From positions 1 to 64,000 of the forward strand of contig NZ_ASJC01000003.1 in the NCBI RefSeq assembly GCF_000691145.1: 64,000 nucleotides of DNA, written 5' to 3'. The number at the start of each line of letters is the position of its first letter. The first letter of the stretch is position 1. The notes beneath the pieces were generated by a model, which was not told the origin of the DNA, did no database searches, and worked only from the letters and a program-made list of their open reading frames with translations. This DNA comes from Bacillus altitudinis 41KF2b. GTDB taxonomy: Bacteria; Bacillota; Bacilli; Bacillales; Bacillaceae. Shown here piece after piece: positions 8,915 through 18,179 of the stretch. Position numbers and translations under genes: made by a program.

Positions 8915-9517
8915 TCATTTTAAGGCTTTGATACAGATGTATGTATCATAATGGTAAACAGAGACGTCTCTAAAGTGATACGCTGAAAAAAGACAGCTGA
9001 TGTCTTCTTCACTGTACGTTGAAAGAGACTGTGAGCGTTTTTGTTCCTTCATTAGTTCCTGCTTTTGAAAAGATAAGAATACTTCTCCATCCACTTGAAG
9101 AACACGATATACCTCTTTCATAACTTGTTCGATATCTGGCAAGTAATAGATGGTCTGCACTGTGAACAATTTATTGAATGATCTGTCTTCAAAAGGTAAT
9201 TGCTCAGCTTTTCCAAGTGTGATAACGGCTTTTTCCTGCTCGACAAGCCTCTTATGTTTTCTTTTCGCGTATTTTACCATATGACGCGAAGCATCGATTC
9301 CATATACTTTCCCTCGATCAAGTTTTTCCGCTACTTTAGATAATGTCATACCTCTTCCAGTACCAATTTCTAAGATCCGGTCGTTTTCTTGTATATTTAA
9401 GAGTTGAATCGTCCATTGATTGATATTATGATGATTTTTTTCCATATAGCGGGCAACCCATTTTGAGAACAAGCCCTTTGGTTCCCTCATTTGTTTTCCA
9501 ATCCAGCTTTGAATCAA
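8915..9517 (-). CDS. Class I SAM-dependent methyltransferase
   Basis: Protein of about 200 aa with the SAM-binding glycine loop ILEIGTGRG near residue 50, the acidic GIDAS motif about 25 residues later and a LPFEDRSF-type motif, a UbiE/methyltransferase-11 fold. The substrate is unknown. The start is uncertain: AGGTG is 6 nt from TTG 9517, whereas the in-frame GTG at 9526 overlaps that ribosome binding site. It is a lone gene with its own terminators. B. subtilis carries a methyltransferase gene (yrhH) in the corresponding area beyond yrhC. Orthology is possible but not shown. Confidence 0.75.
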   Translation of the reverse strand: MIQSWIGKQMREPKGLFSKWVARYMEKNHHNINQWTIQLLNIQENDRILEIGTGRGMTLSKVAEKLDRGKVYGIDASRHMVKYAKRKHKRLVEQEKAVITLGKAEQLPFEDRSFNKLFTVQTIYYLPDIEQVMKEVYRVLQVDGEVFLSFQKQELMKEQKRSQSLSTYSEEDISCLFSAYHFRDVSVYHYDTYICIKALK

Positions 9518-9539
9518 TGTCAACACCTGCTTTGCACCA

Positions 9540-9557
9540 GTAAATAAAACTATTTAC
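9540..9557. promoter_or_regulatory. Perfect palindrome upstream of the methyltransferase
   Basis: GTAAATA-AAAC-TATTTAC lies 14-23 nt upstream of the possible start codons, in the position of an operator or a 5' hairpin. AT-richness makes chance occurrence less unlikely. Confidence 0.3.
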
Positions 9558-9784
9558 GAATTTTCTTACTTTTCATATCGGCTCTCGCCTAACAAAAGTT
9601 AAGACCTAGTCCTAATTTCTTTGTCTTTTATTAGACGGCACCTTTTCTGAAAATGTTTCGCACGTCATGAAAAATATTTAAACAAATAGGCATTTTCATT
9701 AATTGTGCTCAGATTGATTTCGTTTTCCGCATGAGCTGCATATTTTATGAATGTATCTTGATTAGATAAAGGTGGTGCTAGATT

Positions 9785-9910
9785 ATGGGCTTTGGCGGTT
9801 ATTCTGGAGGCTACTGCGGTGGCTACGGTGGCGGTTTTGCAGGCGGATTCGCATTGCTTGTTGTACTGTTCATTTTGTTAATCATCATCGGTGCAAGCTG
9901 GATTTGCTAA
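9785..9910 (+). CDS. YjcZ-family tiny transmembrane protein
   Basis: 41-residue protein: an N-terminal Gly/Tyr-rich stretch (GGYSGGYCGGYGGGFAGG) followed by one hydrophobic helix (ALLVVLFILLIII) and a short WIC end. This is the layout of the YjcZ/tiny-TM Bacillus family, often made during sporulation. The ribosome binding site GGTGGT is 8 nt from the ATG. A CATATTTTA box at 9739-9747 has the CATAnnnTA form of mother-cell sigma-K -10 regions, but no clear -35 partner was seen. A shared strong hairpin terminates it and the convergent small gene. Confidence 0.8.
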   Translation: MGFGGYSGGYCGGYGGGFAGGFALLVVLFILLIIIGASWIC

Positions 9911-9913
9911 TGT

Positions 9914-9950
9914 AAAAGGAGCAGGAAACGATAACGTTTCCTGCTCCTTT
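9914..9950. terminator. Bidirectional terminator between two small genes
   Basis: AAAGGAGCAGGAAACG / CGTTTCCTGCTCCTTT, a perfect 16-bp stem with an ATAA loop between two convergent tiny genes. The strength of the stem supports both neighbours being real transcription units. Confidence 0.85.
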
Positions 9951-9953
9951 TCT

Positions 9954-10115
9954 TTAATACCAATAGGTTGGATAATTGTACATATAGCGTCTGAGCATTT
10001 CTTCTTGCTCTCTTTGCATTCTGTATGGATTGCCGTATCCGTGCTTTAAAGAATGTGGAATAGACGCATATCCGTGCCCCACTGATGGAAACCTCATATA
10101 TGGTGACATCGACAT
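9954..10115 (-). CDS. Small Tyr/Met/Pro-rich protein, function unknown
   Basis: 53 aa, beginning MSMSPYMRFPSVGHGY and ending YNYPTYWY, rich in Tyr, Met, His and Pro, with one short charged segment (MQREQEEMLRR). This composition resembles small coat or spore-surface proteins, but no family was recognised. The start is ATG 10115 with GAGGTGAT at 6 nt; an overlapping longer frame starting at 10119 gives an implausible protein. The ribosome binding site lies in one arm of a 12-bp inverted repeat (see 10117-10171), so translation may be controlled. It ends at a strong terminator. Confidence 0.6.
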   Translation of the reverse strand: MSMSPYMRFPSVGHGYASIPHSLKHGYGNPYRMQREQEEMLRRYMYNYPTYWY

Positions 10116-10116
10116 T

Positions 10117-10171
10117 CATTGATCACCTCACAATCTCCTTTTACGGTTATCATATGTGCAGGTGATCAATG
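10117..10171 (-). promoter_or_regulatory. 12-bp inverted repeat covering the ribosome binding site, with internal -10-like box
   Basis: Arms CATTGATCACCT (10117-10128) and AGGTGATCAATG (10160-10171) are perfectly complementary, with a 31-nt loop. In minus-strand RNA the arm nearest the gene carries the AGGTGA ribosome binding site and a start codon. CATATGATA (minus strand, 10148-10156) sits in the loop and matches a sigma-K -10 pattern, so RNA begun there would lack the blocking arm. Confidence 0.5.
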
Positions 10172-10181
10172 TGGAGCGTGT

Positions 10182-10238
10182 CTAAACCTGGTCCTTCTCC
10201 CTTGTATAACAATCAAGCATTGCAAGCATCATAAACAT
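10182..10238 (-). CDS. Possible 18-residue peptide
   Basis: MFMMLAMLDCYTREKDQV follows a near-perfect AAAAGGAGGAG ribosome binding site 6 nt from the ATG, in the small-gene cluster directly downstream of yrzI. The ribosome binding site is the main support, because such a short frame is not significant by itself. It has a hydrophobic N-terminal half and a charged end. It could be a translated leader rather than a functional peptide. Confidence 0.35.
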   Translation of the reverse strand: MFMMLAMLDCYTREKDQV

Positions 10239-10274
10239 GTCAATCTCCTCCTTTTCATGTTTTTATTGTCCTTT

Positions 10275-10409
10275 TTAGTTCATGTACTTTAGTTGTTTCT
10301 GCTTCATTTCTTCATAAAACGTTTCGACTTGTTGTTCATAAAGAACCGTTTCAATGTCTTTGTATTTACGTTGGATCGTCAAAGTAATAAAAAATAAATG
10401 GATTGTCAT
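10275..10409 (-). CDS. yrzI: YrzI-family small protein
   Basis: 44 aa with a hydrophobic N-terminus (MTIHLFFITLTIQ) and a charged helix after it, the layout of the Bacillus YrzI small-protein family, described as probably sporulation-linked. Start ATG 10409 with GGGAGGTGAG upstream. It lies in a run of tiny minus-strand genes between yrhC and the YjcZ-type gene; a consensus sigma-A promoter at 10707-10735 could transcribe the run. Molecular function is unknown. Confidence 0.7.
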   Translation of the reverse strand: MTIHLFFITLTIQRKYKDIETVLYEQQVETFYEEMKQKQLKYMN

Positions 10410-10448
10410 ATACGCTCACCTCCCTTCAGTTCGCAGCACGCGAAATAG

Positions 10449-10481
10449 CCCGCAGATCTTCTTTATCAGTTGACCTGCGGG
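10449..10481. other. Intergenic hairpin between small genes
   Basis: CCCGCAGATC / GACCTGCGGG, 10 bp with one G-U pair and a 13-nt loop, between the 38-aa gene and yrzI. No T tract follows, so it looks like an RNA processing or stabilising hairpin rather than a terminator. Confidence 0.5.
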
Positions 10482-10552
10482 CACACAAAAATGCAGATCA
10501 AAAGACAGTGTCTTCTAACCTGCGATGGATGATACGTGAAATCCTCGTTTAC

Positions 10553-10669
10553 TTAAACAGTTTTGTAGCGTGAACCGTAAAAGGTAAAGGAAGGACACGA
10601 GCTCTTCCACAGGCTGATGACATGATGAAATTGGTTGTTGAATTGATCACAAGTAGATACGAATAACAT
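10553..10669 (-). CDS. Small orphan protein, 38 aa
   Basis: Begins MLFVSTCDQFNNQFHH and ends YGSRYKTV; two Cys, no predicted membrane helix. The ribosome binding site AAAGGAGGCTG is 7-8 nt from ATG 10669, and a consensus sigma-A promoter sits 40-70 nt upstream, so a translated RNA is likely. No family was recognised. It is first of the small-gene run and could alternatively be a leader peptide for yrzI. Confidence 0.5.
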   Translation of the reverse strand: MLFVSTCDQFNNQFHHVISLWKSSCPSFTFYGSRYKTV

Positions 10670-10706
10670 ATTCTTCAGCCTCCTTTACGTTTTTAATTAC
10701 TTTGTA

Positions 10707-10735
10707 AGTATATCCAGCAAGCACCATTTTGTAAA
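10707..10735 (-). promoter_or_regulatory. Sigma-A promoter of the small-gene run
   Basis: TTTACA (10730-10735), 17-nt spacer, TATACT (10707-10712) on the minus strand, 38 nt before the 38-aa gene's start codon. Near-consensus in both boxes and in spacing. Confidence 0.7.
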
Positions 10736-10817
10736 CCTGTTTTTAGTAAATTAGATGATTTTTGTGTGTTTGACTAAATTTCCACAGTGATTCTTGTCCG
10801 ATTATCCAGTGCAATTT

Positions 10818-10850
10818 AAAAAAGTCTCCTCATCACATGAGGAGACTTTT
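10818..10850. terminator. Terminator of the cysteine salvage operon
   Basis: AAAAGTCTCCTCAT / ATGAGGAGACTTTT hairpin directly downstream of yrhC, with A/T tracts for termination on the minus strand. Confidence 0.85.
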
Positions 10851-10854
10851 CGAC

Positions 10855-11085
10855 TTAATCTTCATCTAGTTCTTGTAGCTTTTTTTGAAAAAAGATCGCA
10901 CGTTTCACGCAAAGGAAAGCAGCCAATAGGAAAACACAATCAACTGCCAGCATCAGCATTTTTGGTGATGCTTCTATGTGCTGATTTGGTAAAATCGTAC
11001 CAATATATAAAAAGGTGCTAACAGCAAGCAAAATAAAAGCGTATTGCTTGTAATCTGTCACTAAACCATCCCACTTTTTCTTCAC
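10855..11085 (-). CDS. yrhC: YrhC-family small membrane protein
   Basis: 76 aa with two predicted membrane helices (about 13-35 and 45-63) and a charged C-terminus ending ELDED. Function unknown; it is the last gene of the methionine-to-cysteine operon, as in B. subtilis. Start GTG 11085 is chosen because AAGGTGA sits 5 nt upstream. The longer in-frame version from 11151 would run through the mccB-yrhC spacer and has no ribosome binding site. Confidence 0.8.
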   Translation of the reverse strand: MKKKWDGLVTDYKQYAFILLAVSTFLYIGTILPNQHIEASPKMLMLAVDCVFLLAAFLCVKRAIFFQKKLQELDED

Positions 11086-11157
11086 TTGATTCACCTTCCC
11101 GTTATCAATGTCTATTGATAGCTTACCATAGTGAGAGAAAGCGAGGGGCATGTAAAT

Positions 11158-13231
<2,074 letters not shown>

Positions 13232-13253
13232 ATAAATCCCTTCCTTTGTATGG

Positions 13254-13279
13254 AAAAGAAGGGGGAAACCCCTTCTTTT
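13254..13279 (-). terminator. Intra-operon hairpin at the mtnN stop codon
   Basis: AAAAGAAGGGG / CCCCTTCTTTT, 11 bp with a tetraloop, overlapping the end of mtnN and standing just before the mccA ribosome binding site. Only four T follow on the minus strand, so it is probably a partial terminator or mRNA-end stabiliser within the operon. Confidence 0.6.
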
Positions 13280-13973
13280 ATTGTGTTTGCTTTATCATAC
13301 GCAGGACAAGGTCTGTTGAGTGAATCGCTGCTTGCTCTAGAAATTGATCAAAAGAGATATTGGATTCTTTCCCAGCAATATCTGACAACGCTCGAACGAC
13401 CACAAATGGCGTTTCAAATAGATGGCAAACTTGCGCAACTGCAGCTGCCTCCATTTCCACTGCATACAGCTCTGGGAATTTCTCTCTCACAAACGCGACA
13501 CGACCAGGATCATCCATAAATGAATCTCCTGTTGCAATCGTTCCTTTTGCCACTTGAATATGATCGATTTCTGAAGCAGATTCCTCTGCCAGCTTCACAA
13601 GCTTTTCATCTGCGAGAAAAGCAGCTGGTAATCCTGGCACTTGTCCATATTCGTAATCAAAGATCGTCACATCCACATCATGATGTCTAACATCAGTAGA
13701 GATGACAATATCACCTACATTTAATGAGTGATGGAAACCGCCAGCTGACCCTGTATTGATCACATAATCTGGCTGAAAGCGGTCAAGCAGAAGTGTTGTG
13801 CTGACCGCTGCATTCACTTTTCCAATCCCTGATTTTAATAAAATCACTTCTTTATCTTCATAAACACCTGTTGTAAATTCACACCCAGCGATGTTTTCTT
13901 GTGTGGCATTCTTTAGTTGGTCTCTTAAAATCGTCACTTCTTCTTCCATTGCACCTATCACTGCGATTTTCAA
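13278..13973 (-). CDS. mtnN: 5'-methylthioadenosine/S-adenosylhomocysteine nucleosidase
   Basis: Cytosolic hydrolase (231 aa) removing adenine from S-adenosylhomocysteine and methylthioadenosine. It supplies S-ribosylhomocysteine for the homocysteine-to-cysteine route encoded downstream. Family catalytic residues are visible: E12 in GAMEEEV, the VEMEAAAV motif at 172-179 and D198 in ALSDIAG. Length is standard for the family. It lies 15 nt after yrrT. The start ATG 13973 is preceded by GGATG and the N-terminus is the canonical MKIAVIGAM. Confidence 0.96.
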   Translation of the reverse strand: MKIAVIGAMEEEVTILRDQLKNATQENIAGCEFTTGVYEDKEVILLKSGIGKVNAAVSTTLLLDRFQPDYVINTGSAGGFHHSLNVGDIVISTDVRHHDVDVTIFDYEYGQVPGLPAAFLADEKLVKLAEESASEIDHIQVAKGTIATGDSFMDDPGRVAFVREKFPELYAVEMEAAAVAQVCHLFETPFVVVRALSDIAGKESNISFDQFLEQAAIHSTDLVLRMIKQTQ

Positions 13974-13988
13974 ATAAAAAACATCCTT

Positions 13989-14630
13989 TCATTCCCTTTT
14001 CTTCGCTTCTACGATCCACACAAAATCATTCATTTGATGAAAAGATGTGCTAAAACCTTCTTCTTCAAAGATTTGCTTTAACACACCTATGGATGGATAG
14101 TATTCCGTTTCTAAATCCTCTGCAAGCTGATCGAATCCAGCGGCTTTCGCTTTGTTCGTTGCAGCTTGATGTGCTGCTTGATTTTGGAACATTGTATCAG
14201 CAAAGACTATTTTACCACCTGAGGGAAGGATGTTGCCATAGGTGTGAATGGCTTGTTTTTTTTCTTCGTCGGTTAAATGATGGAAAGCATATGAACTGAC
14301 GATCGTATCTGGCTCAAAAGGTGGAGATGGAAACGATAAAAAATCCCCGTCATGAAATACATCTGGTATTCCTTTTTGAAGAGCCGCTTTCTTCATGGCC
14401 TCTGAAGGTTCAACGCCAAACACTTTCTTATCTGCTTGAAGCAGTGCCGCCGTTAGGTTTCCTGTGCCGCTTCCAAACTCAATGACATGTTGACCTGCAC
14501 GGCGAGTAATCTCTTTTAGAATGGCCGGATACCGGCGAAACACTTCTTTATACTGCTCGTCATGACCACTTACAGTGTCATCATAAGATTCAGCCCAATG
14601 ATCAAATAAAGAAAGAAACTCACGTCCCAT
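13989..14630 (-). CDS. yrrT: Class I SAM methyltransferase YrrT
   Basis: 213-aa methyltransferase with the SAM-binding motif VIEFGSGTGNLT near residue 50 and the FGVEPSEAM acidic loop after it. First gene of the mtnN-mccA-mccB-yrhC operon. In B. subtilis it is a predicted SAM-dependent enzyme of unknown target in the methionine-to-cysteine pathway. The upstream region carries two TTTATTCC repeats around a probable -10 box, compatible with CymR-type control. Confidence 0.9.
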   Translation of the reverse strand: MGREFLSLFDHWAESYDDTVSGHDEQYKEVFRRYPAILKEITRRAGQHVIEFGSGTGNLTAALLQADKKVFGVEPSEAMKKAALQKGIPDVFHDGDFLSFPSPPFEPDTIVSSYAFHHLTDEEKKQAIHTYGNILPSGGKIVFADTMFQNQAAHQAATNKAKAAGFDQLAEDLETEYYPSIGVLKQIFEEEGFSTSFHQMNDFVWIVEAKKRE

Positions 14631-14654
14631 TTTTCTTTCCCTCCACTTTATCTA

Positions 14655-14686
14655 TTTATTCCTATCTGTATAGTATGTTTTATTCC
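14655..14686. promoter_or_regulatory. Direct TTTATTCC repeats in the yrrT promoter region
   Basis: TTTATTCC at 14655-14662 and 14679-14686, 24 bp apart, flank a TACTAT box on the minus strand about 40 nt from the yrrT start. No good -35 is present, which fits a regulated promoter. CymR is the expected regulator of this operon from B. subtilis; that these are its sites is inference. Confidence 0.35.
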
Positions 14687-14817
14687 GTCGAACAGTTCCT
14701 ATCCTACCACATCTTCTGATTCTTTCCTACTAAAAAATACTGGGCGGGGTAGAAAAATATTTGCCCTTTTGAATGGGAGAGATTATGATGAATCTAGAGC
14801 ATGGAGGGATGAATGAA

Positions 14818-15024
14818 ATGGATTTTCAACTAGATTTTTTAAAGGACAAAATTGAATTTTTTGAAGCAACGTCTTTAAAAGAACTTGAACAAAAGATCCA
14901 AAAACAAATTGAACATAATCAGGCGATCTTGCTGACTGTTCATTCTGTGAGTCATCAAACGACTGTCATTGATGATAAGATTTTGTATACAGCAGTTGTT
15001 CATTTTAAAGCGAATGTCTCATAA
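14818..15024 (+). CDS. yrzA: YrzA-family small protein (DUF2536)
   Basis: 68-aa acidic soluble protein starting MDFQLDFLKDKIEFFEA. It is divergent from yrrT, as in B. subtilis. Start ATG 14818 lies 9 nt after GGAGGG (14803-14808); in-frame ATGs at 14788 and 14809 have poorer spacing. Function unknown. A copy of the dispersed structured repeat begins 9 nt after its stop codon and supplies its terminator hairpin. Confidence 0.8.
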   Translation: MDFQLDFLKDKIEFFEATSLKELEQKIQKQIEHNQAILLTVHSVSHQTTVIDDKILYTAVVHFKANVS

Positions 15025-15032
15025 AAAAGATT

Positions 15033-15147
15033 AGCGTGTAGGCAGTCAGGTCTGTGCGCCGGTGCTAGTCCTTCCTAGACTGCAAAGGTTTTCTATCACG
15101 CTGAAAAGAAGAAAAAGGCTAAAATGAAGTTCATTTTAGCCTTTTTG
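15033..15147. repeat. Structured intergenic repeat, copy 1, with terminator
   Basis: Bounded by AGCGTG (15033-15038) and CACGCT (15097-15102), with an inner stem GCAGTC (15042-15047) / GACTGC (15078-15083) and the block GTCCTTCCTAG...CTGCAAAG shared with copy 2 near 36.2 kb. It continues into the hairpin AAAAAGGCTAAAATGA / TCATTTTAGCCTTTTT (15112-15146), which works in both directions for yrzA and yrrS. It is a shorter version of copy 2, lacking that copy's apical hairpin. Confidence 0.7.
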
Positions 15148-15159
15148 TATGCATCTTTT

Positions 15160-15825
15160 TTATTTTAATTTTTCAACCTTCACAGGTTTCCAGCCTTTTT
15201 CGTCCACCCACGTAATTTCTACACGGTAGCGTTCACCTGTTGATTTATCACGGATGGTTCCTTTTGCATCTTGAGGTCCTCCGTTATTTCCTAACCAAAT
15301 AACAGTCATTTGATCTTCTGAGATTCCTGTCGCATAGGACATGGCTTTGATCATTTCTTTCCAGTCTTTTGAGTTAGCATCATAGGTTGCTGTATGTGAT
15401 CCCGATTGCTCTGTTCCTACGGGCTCCCAGTTATCGTTTTCATATGTTTTGTCTACGTCACTTGTTTTACCGCCATCTGTTTCTGTGGCATCTTTTAACG
15501 CATCTTTGTTTGGCTCTTCTTCATCATCTGTTTTCTTTGTATCGTCTTTTTTGTCAGATGAATCGTCTTTTTTTGCATCCGCATCATCGGATGTATCTTT
15601 CTTTTGATCTTTCACATCTTCTTCTGAGTTTTGTTTATTTTCACTCGATGCAGGTGCTGTTTTGGATGGTTCGTCTGCTACATTTGTATCTTTCGGTTTA
15701 TTAAAAATTAACAAACTCGATGCGACAACCAAAATAAGCACCACAACGATACCAATTAATATGTTAAGCACCATATTCGCCTTTCTGCGCTTATCACGAT
15801 GTTCAAATCGAGAATTTCTACTCAA
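15160..15825 (-). CDS. yrrS: YrrS, DUF1510 membrane-anchored protein
   Basis: 221 aa: a short basic cytoplasmic head (RFEHRDKRRKAN), one membrane helix (about 18-42), a long Asp/Lys/Ser-rich disordered linker (about 50-130) and a conserved C-terminal domain (about 135-221) outside the membrane. It forms an operon with pbpI (68-nt gap), as in B. subtilis, where the pair is sporulation-associated; a role in envelope or spore peptidoglycan is likely but undefined. Start is TTG 15825 behind AAAGGAGTG at 8 nt. Confidence 0.88.
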   Translation of the reverse strand: MSRNSRFEHRDKRRKANMVLNILIGIVVVLILVVASSLLIFNKPKDTNVADEPSKTAPASSENKQNSEEDVKDQKKDTSDDADAKKDDSSDKKDDTKKTDDEEEPNKDALKDATETDGGKTSDVDKTYENDNWEPVGTEQSGSHTATYDANSKDWKEMIKAMSYATGISEDQMTVIWLGNNGGPQDAKGTIRDKSTGERYRVEITWVDEKGWKPVKVEKLK

Positions 15826-15892
15826 AATCTCTGCACTCCTTTGCCTCTGTTCCCTAAGTCGTTACTATTCTAACATGACATGAAGGGATGTT

Positions 15893-17635
15893 CTATGTCT
15901 GTTTCTTTTCAATTTCATTGACCTTTTTTACAATATCATAAAACGCTTCATTTGTCTTAGCCCGGCCACTTGCCTCATCAAGGTGAACAACGACGAGAGC
16001 GTATTTTGGTTTTTCTGCCGGAAAGTATCCGGCAAACCACTTGTGATAAAGTGGATTCCCCTGTTTATCTTTGCTGCCGGTTTGGGCAGTGCCTGATTTC
16101 CCTGCTATATGGAACGGCAGGTCTTGAAATCTTCTTCCTGTTCCTTTGTCAGAGGTCACCACCTGCCTTAAGTACTTTTGCAAGGTTTGAGCTGTATAGC
16201 GGTCAATACTGTCACCATCAGGTCGTTTGTTTTGAAAGGATAGCATCGTTGTTCCGTTTTGATACATCACTTTATCTGCAATCCTCACTTCTTTTCGTTC
16301 TCCGCCCCTTGCAATCGTTGCCATCATATTGGCAATTTGTAATGGGGTTGTTTTGACATTTTTTTGACCAATTGCCGTTTGTGCAATGGCTTTTTTGACA
16401 TGCTTGTCTCTTTTATCTCCCCACACACTGCCTGTTTCTTCACGATCAAACTGTTTGAATTGCTGCTTATGGTATACATCCCCTTCCCAGCCGGCTCGAT
16501 CCACAAGCCCAAGCTTTGAAGCTGTCTTTTCAATGATTTGATCATCTGTTTGGATGAGCTGCTCAGCGAGTGTCGCAAATGTATAATTACAGCTTTGCGC
16601 AAAGCTTTCAGACAGATTCAGTACTTCCTGCTTTCCTTCTGGCTCTCCATATAAATTCTTTCGACAATCATACATCGTTTGTGGCTGGTTCAAGTTTTTT
16701 TCAATCGCTGCGGCAAGTACGACCGTTTTAAATACAGAACCGGGAGCCATTGCGGTCAGCATGTAATTTCTTGCCTCATGCCGGTTTTTGCTGGTCACAT
16801 TTGGAACACTCGCCATCGCCAGCACACTGCTATTTTGAATGTCGAGCAGAACCGCTCCGCCTTTTTCAACACCTTGCGCTTTGAGAACATTCTCCATTTC
16901 CCTCTGCATGTCTTCGTCCATAGTTGTCTGCACTTGCAGCGGATAAAACGAATGAGCTTCTGCTGTATATTTGACGTCCATCCCAAACAAAGGGTTTCCC
17001 CTTCCGTCCACATGATATAACAATTTTGTGTCTTGCTCTGGTAATAGAAATTCGTCAAATGTACTTTCCAAACCGAATGTACCGATCTCAGTGCGAATCG
17101 AAAGCTCTTTTTTGTCCGGATAACGTTTTCTCAAGAGTTCTGGATTCTCGCTTGTGAAACCTAATGTGTGGAGGGCAAGTCTTTTTTTGTCCTTCTCTTT
17201 CATATATACGCCGTAAACACCTGAATATTTCATATCATTGATGTCTTTCAGCTTTTTTTTCGTGATATCATCTTTTAAAATGAGTGGTTTCTTCGTTTCT
17301 GTCAGCTGGCTCTTCAATTCATCTTCTTCCATCTCAAGTATAGAAGCGGTTTGTTTTAAGTGAGGGAGGTCATATTGCAGGAAAGGAAATATGATGACCG
17401 CAGGCTCTTCTTTTGTGAGAAGTGCCTCGCCGTTTCGATCTAAAAATTCGCCGCGTCCGTCTGAAATGACTACTTCTTCTGTCCGCTGCCTGACACTTTC
17501 TTGGATCAAATTAATATCAAGCTTTGAAAAAGATTCTGTGAAAAACAACTGAATTTCCGCTAGTCTAAATAGGAGACCGAGCAATAAGATAAAAATAATG
17601 ACACCTGTCCATTGGATTCTTCTTGTTTTCAGCAT
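15893..17635 (-). CDS. pbpI: Class B penicillin-binding protein (PBP4b)
   Basis: Peptidoglycan transpeptidase of 580 aa with one N-terminal membrane anchor (about 9-30), a dimerisation/pedestal region, and the catalytic domain from about residue 240. Active-site motifs are SVFK (S300-K303), SCN (348-350) and KSG (513-515). In B. subtilis pbpI is a minor, sigma-E-dependent sporulation enzyme. Start ATG 17635; its GAGGTG ribosome binding site is inside the 3' arm of the greA terminator hairpin, so any RNA reading through from greA would also hide this site. Followed by yrrS. Confidence 0.93.
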   Translation of the reverse strand: MLKTRRIQWTGVIIFILLLGLLFRLAEIQLFFTESFSKLDINLIQESVRQRTEEVVISDGRGEFLDRNGEALLTKEEPAVIIFPFLQYDLPHLKQTASILEMEEDELKSQLTETKKPLILKDDITKKKLKDINDMKYSGVYGVYMKEKDKKRLALHTLGFTSENPELLRKRYPDKKELSIRTEIGTFGLESTFDEFLLPEQDTKLLYHVDGRGNPLFGMDVKYTAEAHSFYPLQVQTTMDEDMQREMENVLKAQGVEKGGAVLLDIQNSSVLAMASVPNVTSKNRHEARNYMLTAMAPGSVFKTVVLAAAIEKNLNQPQTMYDCRKNLYGEPEGKQEVLNLSESFAQSCNYTFATLAEQLIQTDDQIIEKTASKLGLVDRAGWEGDVYHKQQFKQFDREETGSVWGDKRDKHVKKAIAQTAIGQKNVKTTPLQIANMMATIARGGERKEVRIADKVMYQNGTTMLSFQNKRPDGDSIDRYTAQTLQKYLRQVVTSDKGTGRRFQDLPFHIAGKSGTAQTGSKDKQGNPLYHKWFAGYFPAEKPKYALVVVHLDEASGRAKTNEAFYDIVKKVNEIEKKQT

Positions 17636-17637
17636 AA

Positions 17638-17672
17638 AAACACCTCGTCCCTATTGTGGACGAGGTGTTTAT
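17638..17672 (-). terminator. greA terminator overlapping the pbpI ribosome binding site
   Basis: AAACACCTCGTCC / GGACGAGGTGTTT, a perfect 13-bp stem with a 7-nt loop and a T tract on the minus strand. The GAGGTG serving pbpI lies in the stem. Confidence 0.85.
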
Positions 17673-17685
17673 CGTATAAACGTAA

Positions 17686-18159
17686 TTATGAAATTTTTAC
17701 AATTTGGACGAACATTTCTCCGCCAGGTGTTTGAACCGTGACTTTGTCGTCTACTTGTTTGCCTAAAAGGCTTTTTGCAATTGGTGAATCGTTTGAAATT
17801 TTGCCTTCAAACGGATCAGCTTCTGCACTTCCTACAATCGTATAAGACTCTTCTTCACCGTCTGGTAATTCAACGAATGTCACCGTTTTACCGAGTGAAA
17901 CAATATTTGAGTTACCTTCATCTTCAATAATTTTGGCATTACGAATCATATTATCAAGCGTTGTAATACGACCTTCTACAAACGCTTGCTCTTCTTTAGC
18001 AGAATCATATTCCGAGTTTTCAGAGAGGTCTCCAAAACTTCTAGCGATTTTAATACGCTCTACAACCTCTTTACGTTTAACCGTTTTCAAATATTCAAGC
18101 TCTTCTTCTAATTTGCGCTTTCCTTCTTCTGTCATTGGAAATACTTTCTCTTGTGCCAT
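17686..18159 (-). CDS. greA: Transcription elongation factor GreA
   Basis: 157 aa, the standard GreA length. The N-terminal antiparallel coiled coil (about 1-77) has the acidic tip [13 protein letters not shown] (D44, E47), which enters the RNA polymerase secondary channel and promotes cleavage of backtracked RNA; the C-terminal FKBP-like domain follows. Ribosome binding site AGAAGGAGTG is 8 nt from the ATG. A strong promoter lies about 350 nt upstream, giving an unusually long leader. B. subtilis has the gene between pbpI and udk in the same order. Confidence 0.97.
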   Translation of the reverse strand: MAQEKVFPMTEEGKRKLEEELEYLKTVKRKEVVERIKIARSFGDLSENSEYDSAKEEQAFVEGRITTLDNMIRNAKIIEDEGNSNIVSLGKTVTFVELPDGEEESYTIVGSAEADPFEGKISNDSPIAKSLLGKQVDDKVTVQTPGGEMFVQIVKIS

Positions 18160-18179
18160 GAATCATTCACTCCTTCTAT

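Noticed and set aside
9907-10119. 70-codon minus-strand frame over the 53-aa small gene
   Set aside because: It shares the same ribosome binding region, but its composition (runs of Arg, Lys and Leu) looks random and it reads through the strong terminator hairpin. The 53-aa frame ends before the terminator.
15387-15704. 105-codon plus-strand frame opposite yrrS
   Set aside because: Mirror of the Asp/Lys/Ser-rich yrrS linker, giving a low-complexity His/Leu/Phe translation.
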